The notes: generated by a model from the sequence alone, not told the origin. 64,000 nt of DNA from Streptosporangiaceae bacterium (GCA_019246795.1 JAFAPY010000357.1:1-64000), one strand, 5' to 3'; shown: positions 1 to 12,239, counted from the first letter of the stretch. Program-made: numbers and translations.

Positions 1-90
1 TCACCCCCGCGGTTGCCTATCTGCCGGACCCCCGGGTTCGCGGTGAGGTAAACCTCACCAAGGTTCTGGGCGGCGGCACCATGGCCCGGC

Positions 91-2340
91 ATGGTCATGA
101 CCAGCCAGGCTTCCGGCATGGCTAGAACACAGGCTCCTATCGTGGAACGAGTGGCCGGCTGGTCCTCCCGGCATCGCAAGACCGCCGTCTTCGGCTGGCT
201 GCTGCTGGTCGTCGGGGCCGTGGTGATCGGGCAGCGGTTCGGCACCGCCAACATCAACAGCTACGACCCCGGGCAGGCGGGCCACGCCGAGCGGGTGCTG
301 GCCCGGCCCGTGGTGCAGCAGCCCGACGGTGAGAGCGTGCTCATCCAGGGCCGTTCGGCGCGCCAGAGCTACGGCAGCGACCCGGAGATGCGGCAGGCGG
401 TCCGGCAGGTGGTCACCGCGCTGCGGGCCCGGCCTCAGGCCGCCGCCGATATCGAGTCTCCGCTCAGCCGCCCTGGGCTGGTCAGCGGCCGGTCCGCGCT
501 GGTCACCTTCAACGTCGCGGGCAAGCCGGGCGACGACGACCAGGCTGTCGTCCCGGCCTTGACCGCCGTGGCGGTCATTGCCGAACAGCACCCGGATCTG
601 ACCATCGAGGAGGCCGGCGGCGCCAGCCTGGACCGGGCGACCGGCAGCATCACCGGTCAGGACTTCCGGAAGGCCGAGGTCACCTCGATCCCGGTGACGC
701 TGGTCCTGCTGGTGATCGTGTTCGGCGCGCTGATCGCGGCCGGCATCCCGTTGCTGCTGGCAGGCACCGCCGTGGCCAGCGCGATCTCCCTGCTGGCCAT
801 CCCGAGCCGCTGGCTGCCTATCGGCAGCACGACCTCGTCGATCGTGCTGCTGGTGGGGATGGCGGTCGGCATCGACTACTCGCTGTTCTACCTGCGCCGG
901 ACACGTGAAGAGCGCGCGGCCGGGCACAGCACCCAGCAGGCGCTGCGGATAGCGGCCGGCACCTCGGGGCGGGCCATCGTGATCTCCGGGCTGACCGTGA
1001 TGATCGCCCTGGCCGGGCTGTTCCTCACCGGCATCGACGTGTTCTCCGGCGTCGCCGTCGGCACCATGGGTGTGGTCGGCGTGACGGTGCTCGGCTCGCT
1101 GACCTTCCTGCCCGGGATCTTGTCCATGGTCGGCGCGTGGACCGACCGCGGCCGGATCCCGTTCGTCGGCCGGCGGCGCACCGCCGCTGGTGAGTCCAGG
1201 TTCTGGGGGGCGCTAGCCCGCGCGGTGGTGCGGCGCCCGCTGGTCTGGGGCGGCGTGGCCGCGGCCGCGCTGCTGGCGCTGGCCCTGCCGGTGCTTTCCC
1301 TCAACCTGGAAGACCCGGGCATCCATGAGCTGCCCGCCGGCGTGCCCGTGGTCCGCAGCCTGATCGACATCTCGCAAGCCTTCCCGGGCGGGCCCGAACC
1401 GGCCGAGGTAGTCGTCACCGGCTCCGATCTCGGCGGCCGGCAGGTCGCCGGGGCCGTCGCCGCGCTGCACCGGCAGGTGGCAGCCACCCGCGGCGCCGTC
1501 CGCGAGCCCATTACCACCGCGATGTTCGGGCACGACCAGGTACTCGTCGTGTCGGTGCCGCTTGCCGGAGGCGGGACGGACGCCACGTCCAACCGCGCGC
1601 TGACCACGCTGCGCACCCGGGCCCTGCCCGCCACGCTCGGCACGGTACCCGGGATCAGCTACGCGGTGGCCGGGGTGACCGCAAGCAACCACGACTTCGA
1701 CGCGCAGCTGGCGAAAACCGTCCAGTGGGTCTTCGCCTTCGTGCTCGGGCTGGCGTTCGCCCTGCTGGGCATCACCTTCCGTTCGGTGTGCATCCCGGCG
1801 CTGTCGATCGGCCTGAACCTGCTGTCGGTGGGTGCCGCCTACGGCCTGCTGGTGCTGATCTTCCAGGACGGTCACCTGCAGTCGGCGCTCGGCTTCACCG
1901 CCTATGGCGGGATCACGCCATGGCTGCCGCTGTTCATGTTCGTGCTGCTGTTCGGGCTGTCCATGGACTACCACGTGTTCATCCTGAGCCGGATCAGGGA
2001 ACTGCGGCAGGGGGGCGCCTCCGCGCGAGAGGCGGTCACCGGCGGCATCGCGCGCAGCGCGGGCGTGGTGACAAGCGCCGCGGTGATCATGGTGGCCGTG
2101 TTCTCGATCTTCGCCACGCTGTCCCTGATCGAGTTCAAGATGTTCGGCGTCGCCATGGCGGCGGCGGTGCTGATCGACGCCACCGTGGTCCGCGGCGTGC
2201 TGCTGCCCGCTGGCCTGGCCCTGCTCGGCGACCGCGCCTGGCCGCGCCGGAACGGCTACGAGCTGACCGGGAAGCCGAGGCTGACGCCGCCATGGCTGGG
2301 GTCCAGCCAGCGCGAGGTGACCACCTTGCCGCGGGTGTAG
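91..2340 (+). CDS. MMPL family (RND-like) transporter
   Basis: 749-aa ORF, about 12 hydrophobic segments, MMPL-like motifs such as 'GMAVGIDYSLFYLRRTREE' and 'FGLSMDYHVFILSRIRE'. Confidence 0.93.
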   Translation: MVMTSQASGMARTQAPIVERVAGWSSRHRKTAVFGWLLLVVGAVVIGQRFGTANINSYDPGQAGHAERVLARPVVQQPDGESVLIQGRSARQSYGSDPEMRQAVRQVVTALRARPQAAADIESPLSRPGLVSGRSALVTFNVAGKPGDDDQAVVPALTAVAVIAEQHPDLTIEEAGGASLDRATGSITGQDFRKAEVTSIPVTLVLLVIVFGALIAAGIPLLLAGTAVASAISLLAIPSRWLPIGSTTSSIVLLVGMAVGIDYSLFYLRRTREERAAGHSTQQALRIAAGTSGRAIVISGLTVMIALAGLFLTGIDVFSGVAVGTMGVVGVTVLGSLTFLPGILSMVGAWTDRGRIPFVGRRRTAAGESRFWGALARAVVRRPLVWGGVAAAALLALALPVLSLNLEDPGIHELPAGVPVVRSLIDISQAFPGGPEPAEVVVTGSDLGGRQVAGAVAALHRQVAATRGAVREPITTAMFGHDQVLVVSVPLAGGGTDATSNRALTTLRTRALPATLGTVPGISYAVAGVTASNHDFDAQLAKTVQWVFAFVLGLAFALLGITFRSVCIPALSIGLNLLSVGAAYGLLVLIFQDGHLQSALGFTAYGGITPWLPLFMFVLLFGLSMDYHVFILSRIRELRQGGASAREAVTGGIARSAGVVTSAAVIMVAVFSIFATLSLIEFKMFGVAMAAAVLIDATVVRGVLLPAGLALLGDRAWPRRNGYELTGKPRLTPPWLGSSQREVTTLPRV

Positions 2341-3800
2341 AAGTGCACGCCTTCGGTGCCGTGCACGTGCGTGTCGCCGAACAGCGATGCCTTCCAGCCG
2401 CCGAACGAGTAGTACGCCATCGGCACCGGGATAGGCACGTTGACCCCGACCATGCCGATCTCGGCCTCCGACACGAACCGGCGGGCCGCTCCCCCGTCGT
2501 TGGTGAAGACGGCCACCCCGTTGCCGTACGGGTTGCCGTTCACCAGGTCGACCGCAAAGCCGTACGACGGCGCCCGGACCACGGACAGCACCGGGCCGAA
2601 GATCTCGTCGGTGTAGCAGCTCATCTGCGGCGTCACGTGGTCGAGCACGCTGGGCCCGAGCCAGAACCCTTCGCTGGCGCCCCCGCTGACCGGGTGCAGC
2701 CGGCCGTCGACGGCCAGCGCGGCGCCTTCGCGGACCCCGCTGTCGAGGTAGGAGGCAACCCGGTCCCGGTGCGGCCCGGTGACCAGCGGCCCCATCTGCG
2801 AGCGGTCGTCGGAGCCCGGGCCGACCCGCAGCTTCGCCACCCGGTCGGCGATCCGGGCCACCAGCTCGTCGCCTGCCGGGTCGACGGCCACCACCGCGGA
2901 CACGGCCATGCACCGCTCCCCCGCCGACCCGAACCCGGCCGAGACCGCGGCGTCGGCGGCCAGGTCGAGGTCGGCGTCGGGCAGCACCACCATGTGGTTC
3001 TTGGCGCCGCCGAGCGCCTGCACCCGCTTGCCCGCCTTGGTGCCGGTCTCGTAGACGTACCTGGCGACCGGCGTCGACCCGACGAAACTGACCGCGCTGA
3101 TGCCACGGTGGCCCAGGATGGCGTCCACGGCCACCTTGTCGCCGTGCACCACGTTGAACACGCCGTCCGGCAGGCCGGCCTCGGCCCACAGCGACGCCAG
3201 CAGCAGCGACGCGGACGGGTCCTTTTCCGACGGCTTGAGCACGAACGTGTTGCCGCACGCGATCGCCAGCGGGAACATCCACATCGGGACCATGGCCGGG
3301 AAGTTGAACGGCGTGATCCCCGCCACCACGCCGACCGGCTGCCTGATCGAGTAGGAGTCGACGTTCGCGGACACGTTCTCGGAGAACCCGCCCTTGAGCA
3401 GGTGCGGGATGCCGCAGGCGAACTCGACGACTTCCAGGCCGCGGGTGACTTCCCCGGCCGCGTCGGCGGCCACCTTCCCGTGCTCGGCGGTGATGAGCCT
3501 GGCGAGGTCGCCGGCGTGCGCGCGGACGAGCTCGCGGAAGCTGAACAGCACCGCGGCTCGCTTGGCCAGCGAGGCGCGGCGCCAGGCGCGGAACGCGTCG
3601 CTGGCCGCCGCGACCGCCAGGTCCACCTCGGCCGGGGTGGCGAAGTCGACCTGCCCGGTGACCTGCCCGGTTGCCGGGTCGTACACGTCGCCGCGGCGCT
3701 CGGCCTCCCCGTCCCAAAGCTTGCCGCCGATCCAGTGGGTACAGTGTTTCATTGCTCGCTTCTCCGCGCGCAAGCGCGCGTCGCTCGCCTGCTTTGTCAC
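2256..3800 (-). CDS. mmsA: CoA-acylating methylmalonate-semialdehyde dehydrogenase
   Basis: ALDH fold with 'GERCMA' active-site Cys, 'ITPFNFPAMVPMWMFPLAI', C-terminus 'YTRGKVVTSRWLDPSHGGVSLGFP'. GTG start at 3800 overlaps the upstream stop by 4 nt (alternative ATG near 3752). Confidence 0.92.
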   Translation of the reverse strand: MTKQASDARLRAEKRAMKHCTHWIGGKLWDGEAERRGDVYDPATGQVTGQVDFATPAEVDLAVAAASDAFRAWRRASLAKRAAVLFSFRELVRAHAGDLARLITAEHGKVAADAAGEVTRGLEVVEFACGIPHLLKGGFSENVSANVDSYSIRQPVGVVAGITPFNFPAMVPMWMFPLAIACGNTFVLKPSEKDPSASLLLASLWAEAGLPDGVFNVVHGDKVAVDAILGHRGISAVSFVGSTPVARYVYETGTKAGKRVQALGGAKNHMVVLPDADLDLAADAAVSAGFGSAGERCMAVSAVVAVDPAGDELVARIADRVAKLRVGPGSDDRSQMGPLVTGPHRDRVASYLDSGVREGAALAVDGRLHPVSGGASEGFWLGPSVLDHVTPQMSCYTDEIFGPVLSVVRAPSYGFAVDLVNGNPYGNGVAVFTNDGGAARRFVSEAEIGMVGVNVPIPVPMAYYSFGGWKASLFGDTHVHGTEGVHFYTRGKVVTSRWLDPSHGGVSLGFPVSS

Positions 3801-5101
3801 GTGCCGGTCGCCTCCCCGTTTACCGCGGCCAGCGCGTCGGTCAGGATCTGCAGGCCCTCGGCAGCCTCGGCCTCGCTCAGCGTCAGCGGCGGCGCCATCC
3901 GCAGCGTGTGCCCGTACAGCCCGCCCTTGCCGACCAGCAGGCCGCGTTCCCTGGTCGCCTCGAGCATCCGGCTCGCCAGCGTGGGGCTGGGTTGGCGGGT
4001 GGCCGGGTCCACCAGGTCCGCGGCGAACATCAGGCCCTTGCCGCGCACGTCGGCGACGATGTCGAGCGCGGAAGCGGCCTGCCTGAGCCCGTCGATGATC
4101 AGCTGGCCGGTGACGGCGGCGTTGCGCTGCAGGTCATGAGACAGCACGTAGTCCAGGACGGCATTGCCGGCGGTGGTCGCCACCGGGTTGCCGCCGAAGG
4201 TGGAGATGCCGTTGCCGCGGATCCCGTCGAGCAGGTCGCCGCGGGCGACCACGCCGCCGATGGCGAAGCCGTTGCCGAGTCCCTTGGCGAACGTCATCGC
4301 GTCCGGGGTGATCCCGTGCGCGCCGATGCCCCAGAAGTGCGCGCCGGTCCGGCCCCAGCCGGTCTGCACCTCGTCGGAGATCAGCAGGATCCCGTGGGAA
4401 TCGAGGACTTCCTTGTACGCGGCGAGCAGCCCGTCGGGCGGCATGGTGAACCCGCCCACGCCCTGGATCGGTTCGGCCAGCAGGCACCCGACATCGGCCG
4501 GGTGGACGCCGGCGGTCAGCAGGTCCCGCAGGTCGGCCACGCAGGCCTTGATGTAGTCCGCGTCGGACAGGGCGGCGTAGGGTTCGGCGTGCCGGTCCGT
4601 GCCGTGCAGGTAGTGAGTGCCGAACGGGCTGTTGCTTGATGGTTTCCATGCCGCGTTGCCGGTCACGGCGACGGCGGCGAAGGAACGGCCGTGGTAGCTG
4701 CCGCGCATCGCGAGGACCTGGCTGGCCTGGCGGGCCGTCAGCGCGGCGAGCAGCGCGGTCTCGTTCGCCTCGGTGCCGGAGTTGGTGAAGAAGACCTTCG
4801 CGTCCGGGATGCAGGACAGCTTGGCGATCTTCTCCGCCAGCTCCACCTGGCTGCGGATCAGGTACAGCGTCGAGGTGTGCACGATCCCGGTGGCGATCTG
4901 CCGCTCCACCGCGTCGCGCACCTCGGGCACGTCGTAGCCGAGCATGTTGGTGAGAATGCCGGCGAAGAAGTCCAGGTAGCTGCGGCCCTGGCTGTCGGTG
5001 ACCCGGCAGCCCTTCCCGCCGGTCAGCTCGATCGGCTCGTCGTAGTAGACCGAGACCCAGCTCGGGATGACCGCGCGGTGGCGGGCGAAAAGCTCGTTCA
5101 C
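3797..5101 (-). CDS. class III pyridoxal-phosphate aminotransferase (aspartate aminotransferase family / 4-aminobutyrate-type)
   Basis: 'NSGTEANETALLAA', 'LISDEVQTGWGRTG', 'MTFAKGLGNGFAIGGVV'. Confidence 0.92.
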   Translation of the reverse strand: MNELFARHRAVIPSWVSVYYDEPIELTGGKGCRVTDSQGRSYLDFFAGILTNMLGYDVPEVRDAVERQIATGIVHTSTLYLIRSQVELAEKIAKLSCIPDAKVFFTNSGTEANETALLAALTARQASQVLAMRGSYHGRSFAAVAVTGNAAWKPSSNSPFGTHYLHGTDRHAEPYAALSDADYIKACVADLRDLLTAGVHPADVGCLLAEPIQGVGGFTMPPDGLLAAYKEVLDSHGILLISDEVQTGWGRTGAHFWGIGAHGITPDAMTFAKGLGNGFAIGGVVARGDLLDGIRGNGISTFGGNPVATTAGNAVLDYVLSHDLQRNAAVTGQLIIDGLRQAASALDIVADVRGKGLMFAADLVDPATRQPSPTLASRMLEATRERGLLVGKGGLYGHTLRMAPPLTLSEAEAAEGLQILTDALAAVNGEATGT

Positions 5102-5233
5102 GGTTCGTCAGCACCTCTTTCCGCATGTGGTGCGCTCGGCCGGCCTTGCCCGCGCCGGCACCGATGCCCATCGGTCCGGTTACAGGGGTCCAGGATACCG
5201 GGGACGGCCCGCGCTCCCGGCGCCCGAGCAGGC

Positions 5234-6705
5234 CTAAGCCGGCCGCAGGGCCGGCGGCAGCAGCTCGGGCGGGAAATCCTGGTAGGCGACGGGGACCAGC
5301 CAGCGGCGGATCGCCGCGGTGCCGACGGAGGTGAAGCCGGGCATCGTGGTGGCCGGCCACGGGCCGCCGTGGTGCTGCGCCGGGACCACGGCGACGCCGG
5401 TCGGCCAGCCGTTGCAGACGATCCGCCCGGCGATCCGCTCCAGCACCGGAACCACCTGGCGGGCCAGCTCCATGTCCTGCGGCCAGTCCGTGTCGACGTG
5501 CACGGCGGCGACCAGGTTGCCCGGCAGCGCGGCCAGCACCGGCAGCAGGTCGTCCAGCGACGGGTAGGTGACCACGATCCCGGCTGGCCCGAACCTCTCG
5601 CGCGACAGGACCGCGAGGTCCGCGGCGAACTCCTTCAGCGTGGTCTGGAACACCTGCGGCGTCGCGCCCCACGGCCCGTCGCCCGGCTGGCCCGCGGCCA
5701 GCTCGGTGACGCCGGGATGACCCGCGGCCTGTGCCACCGCCTCGGTGTAGCCGGCGAAGATCCGCGCCGACAGCATCGGGCCGCCCGCCGAGGCGGCGAC
5801 CGCCTCGGCGATCGCGGTCAGCAGCCCCACGTCCTCCGGGGCGAACAGCAGCCCCGGGTTGGTGCAGAACTGGCCGGAGCCGAGCGTCAGCGACGCGGCG
5901 TACCCGATGGCGATCCCGGCCGGGCGGGCCAGCGCGGCGCCGGGCAGCACCACGCACGGGTTGACCGACCCGAGCTCGCCGTAGAACGGGATCGGCACCG
6001 GCCGCTCGGCGCAGATCCGGGCCAGGGCCAGGCCGCCGCCGGTGGACCCGGTGAACCCGGCCGCCGCGATGCCGGGGTGCCGGAGCAGGCGCAGGCCAGC
6101 ATCGGCGCCGTGTACCAGGCCGAACGTCCCTGGCGGCGCGCCGGCCGAAGCAAGCGCCCCGGTGACCGTCTCGGCGGTCAGGTCCGAGGTGACCGGGTGG
6201 TTCTCGTGCGCCTTGACCACTACCGGGCAGCCGGCCGCCAGCGCCGAGGCGGTGTCGTTGCCGGCCACCGAGAACGCGAACGGGAAGTTCGAGGCGGCGA
6301 ACACCGCCACCGGCCCCACCGGCCGCCAGACCCGCCGCACGTCCGGCAGGGCACCCACGGCCGGGCTGACCACGGCATCCACGTAGCCGCCGGCACGCAA
6401 GGCTGTGGCAAAGAGCCGGAGCTGGCCGGTGGTGCGGGCGACCTCGCCGGTGAGCCGCTCGCCGCCGAGCGCGGTCTCGGTGTCGGCGATCACCGCGAGC
6501 TCCCCGGCGCGGGCGTCCAGCGCGTCCGCGACCGCCTCCAGCGCGGCCGCCCGCAGCGGCGTCGCGCCCGGCGACCCCCACGCGGGACAGGCGGCCAGCG
6601 CCGCGGTCACCCGGGCGTCGACCTCGGCGTCGGCGGTCTCGGCGACCGGCTCCCCCACCGGTTCCCCGGTCCGCGGGTCAAACGCCTGAATCATCGGGTC
6701 CTCCC

Positions 6706-6709
<4 letters not shown>
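5234..6709 (-). CDS. aldehyde dehydrogenase (NADP+), alpha-ketoglutaric semialdehyde dehydrogenase-like
   Basis: ALDH superfamily; 'FAASNFPFAFSVAGNDTASALAAGCPVVVKAHENHP' is typical of KGSA dehydrogenases. Confidence 0.88.
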
Positions 6710-8444
<1,735 letters not shown>

Positions 8445-8448
<4 letters not shown>

Positions 8449-9359
8449 TTCAGGCCCCAGGACCGGAGGATGCCGGCTATCTCCTCCCTGACCGGCGCAG
8501 GCAGCGGCCGGCTGGGCGGGCGGACGTCGGCACGGCACAGGCCGAGCTGGGCCATCGCCTCCTTGACCACGCTGACGTTGTCCGCGCTGGCATCGGCGGC
8601 CCGCAGCTCCTCGAACCGGCGCACCGCCTCCCAGACCTTCATCGCGGCGGCGAAGTCGTTGGCGCGCAGCGCGTCCAGCATGGACAGGGCCAGCTGCGGG
8701 CCGACGTTGGCCAGCCCGGAGGTGAAGCCGCGGGCGCCCGCGGCCCAGAACATCGGTGCGGTCAGCTCAGCGGCCCCGGCCAGCCAGGCGAGCCGGTCGA
8801 TGCCCGCGTCCCTGGCCACGGCGGCGAACCTGGTCGCGTCGCGGACGCCGTACTTGACCCCGATGACGTTCGGCGCCCGGTGCAGCAAGGAGGCGATGTG
8901 GCTGCCGGTGATGCGCTCGGTGCGGACATAGGCGACGATGCCGAGACCGGGGACCGCGTTCGCGATCGCGGCGTGGTAGTCGATCCAGCCCTGCGCGGAG
9001 ACATAGGGGTGGACCGGCTGGTGGACCATGACCATGGGGGCGCCATGGTCGGCGGCGTGCCTGGCCGCCTCGGTGGCGGTGACGATGTCGTGGCCGACGC
9101 CGGCCACCAGCGCGGCCTTCGGGTCCCGGCCGCCGACGGCGCGGGCGGCGGTCTCGACCGCCTGCCTGGCCTCGGCGTGGGTCAGCGCGTAGAACTCCCC
9201 GGTGTTGCCGTTCGCTGTGATGACGGTGATGCCGGCGTCGATCAGCCGGGTGGTCAGCTCCGCGTATGTGTCCCAGTCGGGTGAGCCGTCCTCGTGCAGC
9301 GGCGTGACCGGGACCACCACCGCCGTAGCCAGGGAGGTGCGCAGCGTTTCCAGGCTCAT
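8445..9359 (-). CDS. dihydrodipicolinate synthase family protein (5-dehydro-4-deoxyglucarate / 2-keto-3-deoxy sugar acid dehydratase-like)
   Basis: TIM-barrel DapA-like: 'VPVTPLHEDGSPDWDTYAELTTRLIDAGI', 'ANGNTGEFYALTHAEARQAVE', 'GVKYGVRD'. Confidence 0.88.
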
Positions 9360-9370
9360 CTATGGCTCTC

Positions 9371-9433
9371 CTTCGGGCTCTTCTTCGGGCTCTGCTGCGG
9401 CTCTGCCGCGGCTCTGCCGCGGCTCTGCCGCGA
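9371..9433. repeat. 11-12 bp tandem repeat (~6 units, cttcgggctct(t/g) -> ccgcggctctg)
   Basis: Read directly: cttcgggctctt cttcgggctctg ctgcggctctg then three ccgcggctctg; directly upstream of the DapA-like start codon. Confidence 0.9.
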
Positions 9434-9678
9434 ACCGAAGCGTCGTCACCAGCATATGAACCGGTTATCCCGGCGCTGGCCGGCGTTAAGGTGGAGGTAG
9501 CACGTGGTTGCGCCTAGGGTTCCGCCGGCTGTCCGCCAGACATGCCACAACCAGGACGGCCGGGCCTGGACCGAGCGGCGCCGCGACCCGGATCCGGGTA
9601 TCGCCCGGGCCGGGGAACACCTGACGGGATAGAAGCCCTGAGGGCTCCGTTCAGCATTGCCTGACACCGAGGAGCCGG

Positions 9679-10527
9679 GTGGACCCGTCGACACTCCCGC
9701 TTACCGCGGCGCTGGCCGTGCTGGCCGCCGCAGTGATCCACGCGACCTGGAATGCCATCGCGCACGGCATCAAGGACCAGCTGCTCGCCTTCGGGCTGAT
9801 CGGCGTGGGCGGCATCATGGCGGCGATCCCGCTGGTCGTCGTGGCCGCCAGGCCAGGACCGGCGAGCTGGCCGTACCTGGCGGGGTCGGTCGCGATCCAC
9901 GTGTTCTACAACCTGCTGCTGATGCGGTGCTACCAGGTCGGCGAGTTCAGCCAGGTGTACCCGCTGGCCAGGGGGATCTCGCCGCTGGTGGTAACGGTCC
10001 TGGCGGCGGTGTTCGTGCACGAGCGCCTGGGCCCTGCCCTGGTCGCCGGGGTGCTGATCATCTCGGCAGGCCTGGCGGTGCTGGTGCTGGCCGGCCGGCC
10101 GCCCGGCCGCGCCGCGTTCCTCGCCGCCGTCGGCACCGGCCTGACCATCGCCGCCTACAGCACGGTGGACGGCATCGGGGTCCGGCTGTCCCATAGCCCG
10201 GCCGGCTACATCGGCTGGCTGATGGTGCTGGAAAGCCTGTGCGTGCCGATGGCCGCTCTGACCCGGCGGCGCGCGGTCCTGGCGGCCCAGCCACCGCGGA
10301 TCCTGCTGTCCGGGCTGGCCGCCGGCGCCCTCAGCGTGCTGGCCTACGGCCTGGTGCTGTGGGCGCAGACCCGGGGCGCGCTGGCCCCGATCGCCTCGCT
10401 GCGCGAGACCAGCGTGATCTTCGGCGCCGTGCTCGGCACCGTGGTGTTCCGTGAGCCGTTCGGCCGCACCCGGGTCGCGGCTACCGTCCTGGTCGTGGCC
10501 GGCATCGTGCTGCTCAATGTGGGCTAG
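9679..10527 (+). CDS. EamA/DMT family transporter
   Basis: 282 aa with about 10 hydrophobic helices; 'ASLRETSVIFGAVLGTVVFREPFGRTRVAATVLVVAGIVLL' is EamA-like. Confidence 0.88.
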   Translation: MDPSTLPLTAALAVLAAAVIHATWNAIAHGIKDQLLAFGLIGVGGIMAAIPLVVVAARPGPASWPYLAGSVAIHVFYNLLLMRCYQVGEFSQVYPLARGISPLVVTVLAAVFVHERLGPALVAGVLIISAGLAVLVLAGRPPGRAAFLAAVGTGLTIAAYSTVDGIGVRLSHSPAGYIGWLMVLESLCVPMAALTRRRAVLAAQPPRILLSGLAAGALSVLAYGLVLWAQTRGALAPIASLRETSVIFGAVLGTVVFREPFGRTRVAATVLVVAGIVLLNVG

Positions 10528-10630
10528 GCGCCCCGGCAGGGCATGGTTGGCGCACGGCGCCCCAGCGCACCGGCGCCCCGGCAGGGCATGGTTGGCGCAC
10601 CAACGCCCACCAGGGGGGATGGTTGGCGCA
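10527..10630. repeat. 29-bp direct repeat, two identical copies at 45-bp period plus a partial third
   Basis: ggcgccccggcagggcatggttggcgcac at 10527-10555 and 10572-10600; ggatggttggcgca at 10617-10630. Confidence 0.9.
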
Positions 10631-10664
10631 ATGACGCCCTTGGCCGGGTGCCGGGGTGCCGGGC

Positions 10665-12116
10665 TCAGGTGCCGATGTAGCTCATGACGTGCTTGATGCG
10701 GGTGTAGTCCTCGAAGCCATACAGGGACAGGTCCTTGCCGTAGCCGGAGTGCTTGAAGCCGCCGTGCGGCATCTCGGCCACCATCGGGATGTGGGTGTTG
10801 ATCCACACCGCGCCGAAGTCCAGGCGCTTGGCCATCCGCATCGCCCGGCCGTGGTCGGTAGTCCACACGCTGGAGGCCAGGCCGTACCGGACGCCGTTCG
10901 CCCAGCGGACCGCCTCGTCCTCGTCGCTGAACCGCTGCACGGTGATGACCGGGCCGAAGATCTCGTCCTGGACCATCTCGTCGTCCTGCTGCAGGCCGGA
11001 CACGACCGTCGGGGCGTAGAAGTAGCCGCGCGACCCGACCCGGTGGCCGCCGGTGACCACCTGGGCGTGTGAGGGCGCGCGCTCGACGAAGCCCTCGACG
11101 CGGGCCAGCTGGTTCAGGTTGTTCAGCGGGCCGTAGTAGGCGTCGGGGTTGTCCAGGCCGCCGGTGACCGTGGTACTGGCCTGCTCGGCGAGCGCGTCGG
11201 TCAGGTCGGCGGAGATTCCGGGGCCGGCGAGCACCCGGGTGGCGGCGGTGCAGTCCTGCCCGGCGTTGAAGTAGCCGGCCCCGGCGATCCCCTCGGCCGC
11301 CGCCGCCACGTCCGCGTCGTCGAAGACCACCACGGGAGCCTTGCCGCCGAGCTCCAGGTGCACCCGCTTGAGGTCGTCGGCGGCGGCGCGGGCGACCTCC
11401 ATGCCCGCCCGTACCGACCCGGTGATCGACACCATCGCGGGGACCTGGTGCGACACCAGCTCCCGGCCGGTGTCGCGGTCACCGCAGATGACGTTGAACA
11501 CGCCGGGGGGCAGGAACTCGGCGGCGATCTCGGCCAGCAGCAGCGTGGAGACCGGGGTGGTGTCCGACGGCTTGAGCACCACGGTGTTGCCGGCGGCCAG
11601 AGCAGGCGCGAACTTCCACACCGCCATCATCATCGGGTAGTTCCAGGGGGTCACCTGGGCGCACACGCCGACGGGCTCGCGCCGGATCATCGAGGTGTGG
11701 TCCCGCATGTACTCCCCGGCGCTGCGGCCCTCGAGCATGCGCGCGGCGCCGGCGAAGAACCGCACCTGGTCGACGGAGGGCGGGATCTCCTCGGACCTGG
11801 TCAGGGCGACCGGCTTGCCGGTGTTGCGGGTCTCGGCCTCGACGATCTCGTCGGCGCGGCGTTCCATCGCGTCGGCCATCCGGAGCAGGGCCAGGCTGCG
11901 TTCGGCCGGCGTGGCATCCCGCCACCCCTCGAACGCGTCCGCCGCGGCCCGGACGGCCATGTCCACGTCCAATCGCCCTGACAGCGGCGCCTGCGCGTAT
12001 ACCTCACCGGTGCCCGGATCGATCACGTCACTGGTGCGGCCGTCGCTGGCGTCGGCGAACTTGCCGTTCACGAAGTTCTGCAGCATCCGGTCTGTCATCG
12101 ACATCTCCATGGTCAT
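10665..12116 (-). CDS. gamma-aminobutyraldehyde dehydrogenase-like ALDH
   Basis: 'VTPWNYPMMMAVWKFAPALAAGNTVVLKPSDTTP', 'LELGGKAPVVVFDDAD', 'GYFNAGQDCTAATRVL'. Confidence 0.88.
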   Translation of the reverse strand: MTMEMSMTDRMLQNFVNGKFADASDGRTSDVIDPGTGEVYAQAPLSGRLDVDMAVRAAADAFEGWRDATPAERSLALLRMADAMERRADEIVEAETRNTGKPVALTRSEEIPPSVDQVRFFAGAARMLEGRSAGEYMRDHTSMIRREPVGVCAQVTPWNYPMMMAVWKFAPALAAGNTVVLKPSDTTPVSTLLLAEIAAEFLPPGVFNVICGDRDTGRELVSHQVPAMVSITGSVRAGMEVARAAADDLKRVHLELGGKAPVVVFDDADVAAAAEGIAGAGYFNAGQDCTAATRVLAGPGISADLTDALAEQASTTVTGGLDNPDAYYGPLNNLNQLARVEGFVERAPSHAQVVTGGHRVGSRGYFYAPTVVSGLQQDDEMVQDEIFGPVITVQRFSDEDEAVRWANGVRYGLASSVWTTDHGRAMRMAKRLDFGAVWINTHIPMVAEMPHGGFKHSGYGKDLSLYGFEDYTRIKHVMSYIGT

Positions 12117-12239
12117 CCGTGCTTTACCACGAGCTTCGCAGAGGATATGTATCTATACAAGGGATTCAGTTGCTATCGTTACATATGCCTACGAAATCAG
12201 TCGAATAGCCGGACTGCACGGCTGAGGGAGAGGACCGGG

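Noticed and set aside
10527-10630. CRISPR-like repeat spacing (29-bp repeats at 45-bp period)
   Set aside because: Only two full copies, 16-bp spacer too short, no cas genes nearby.
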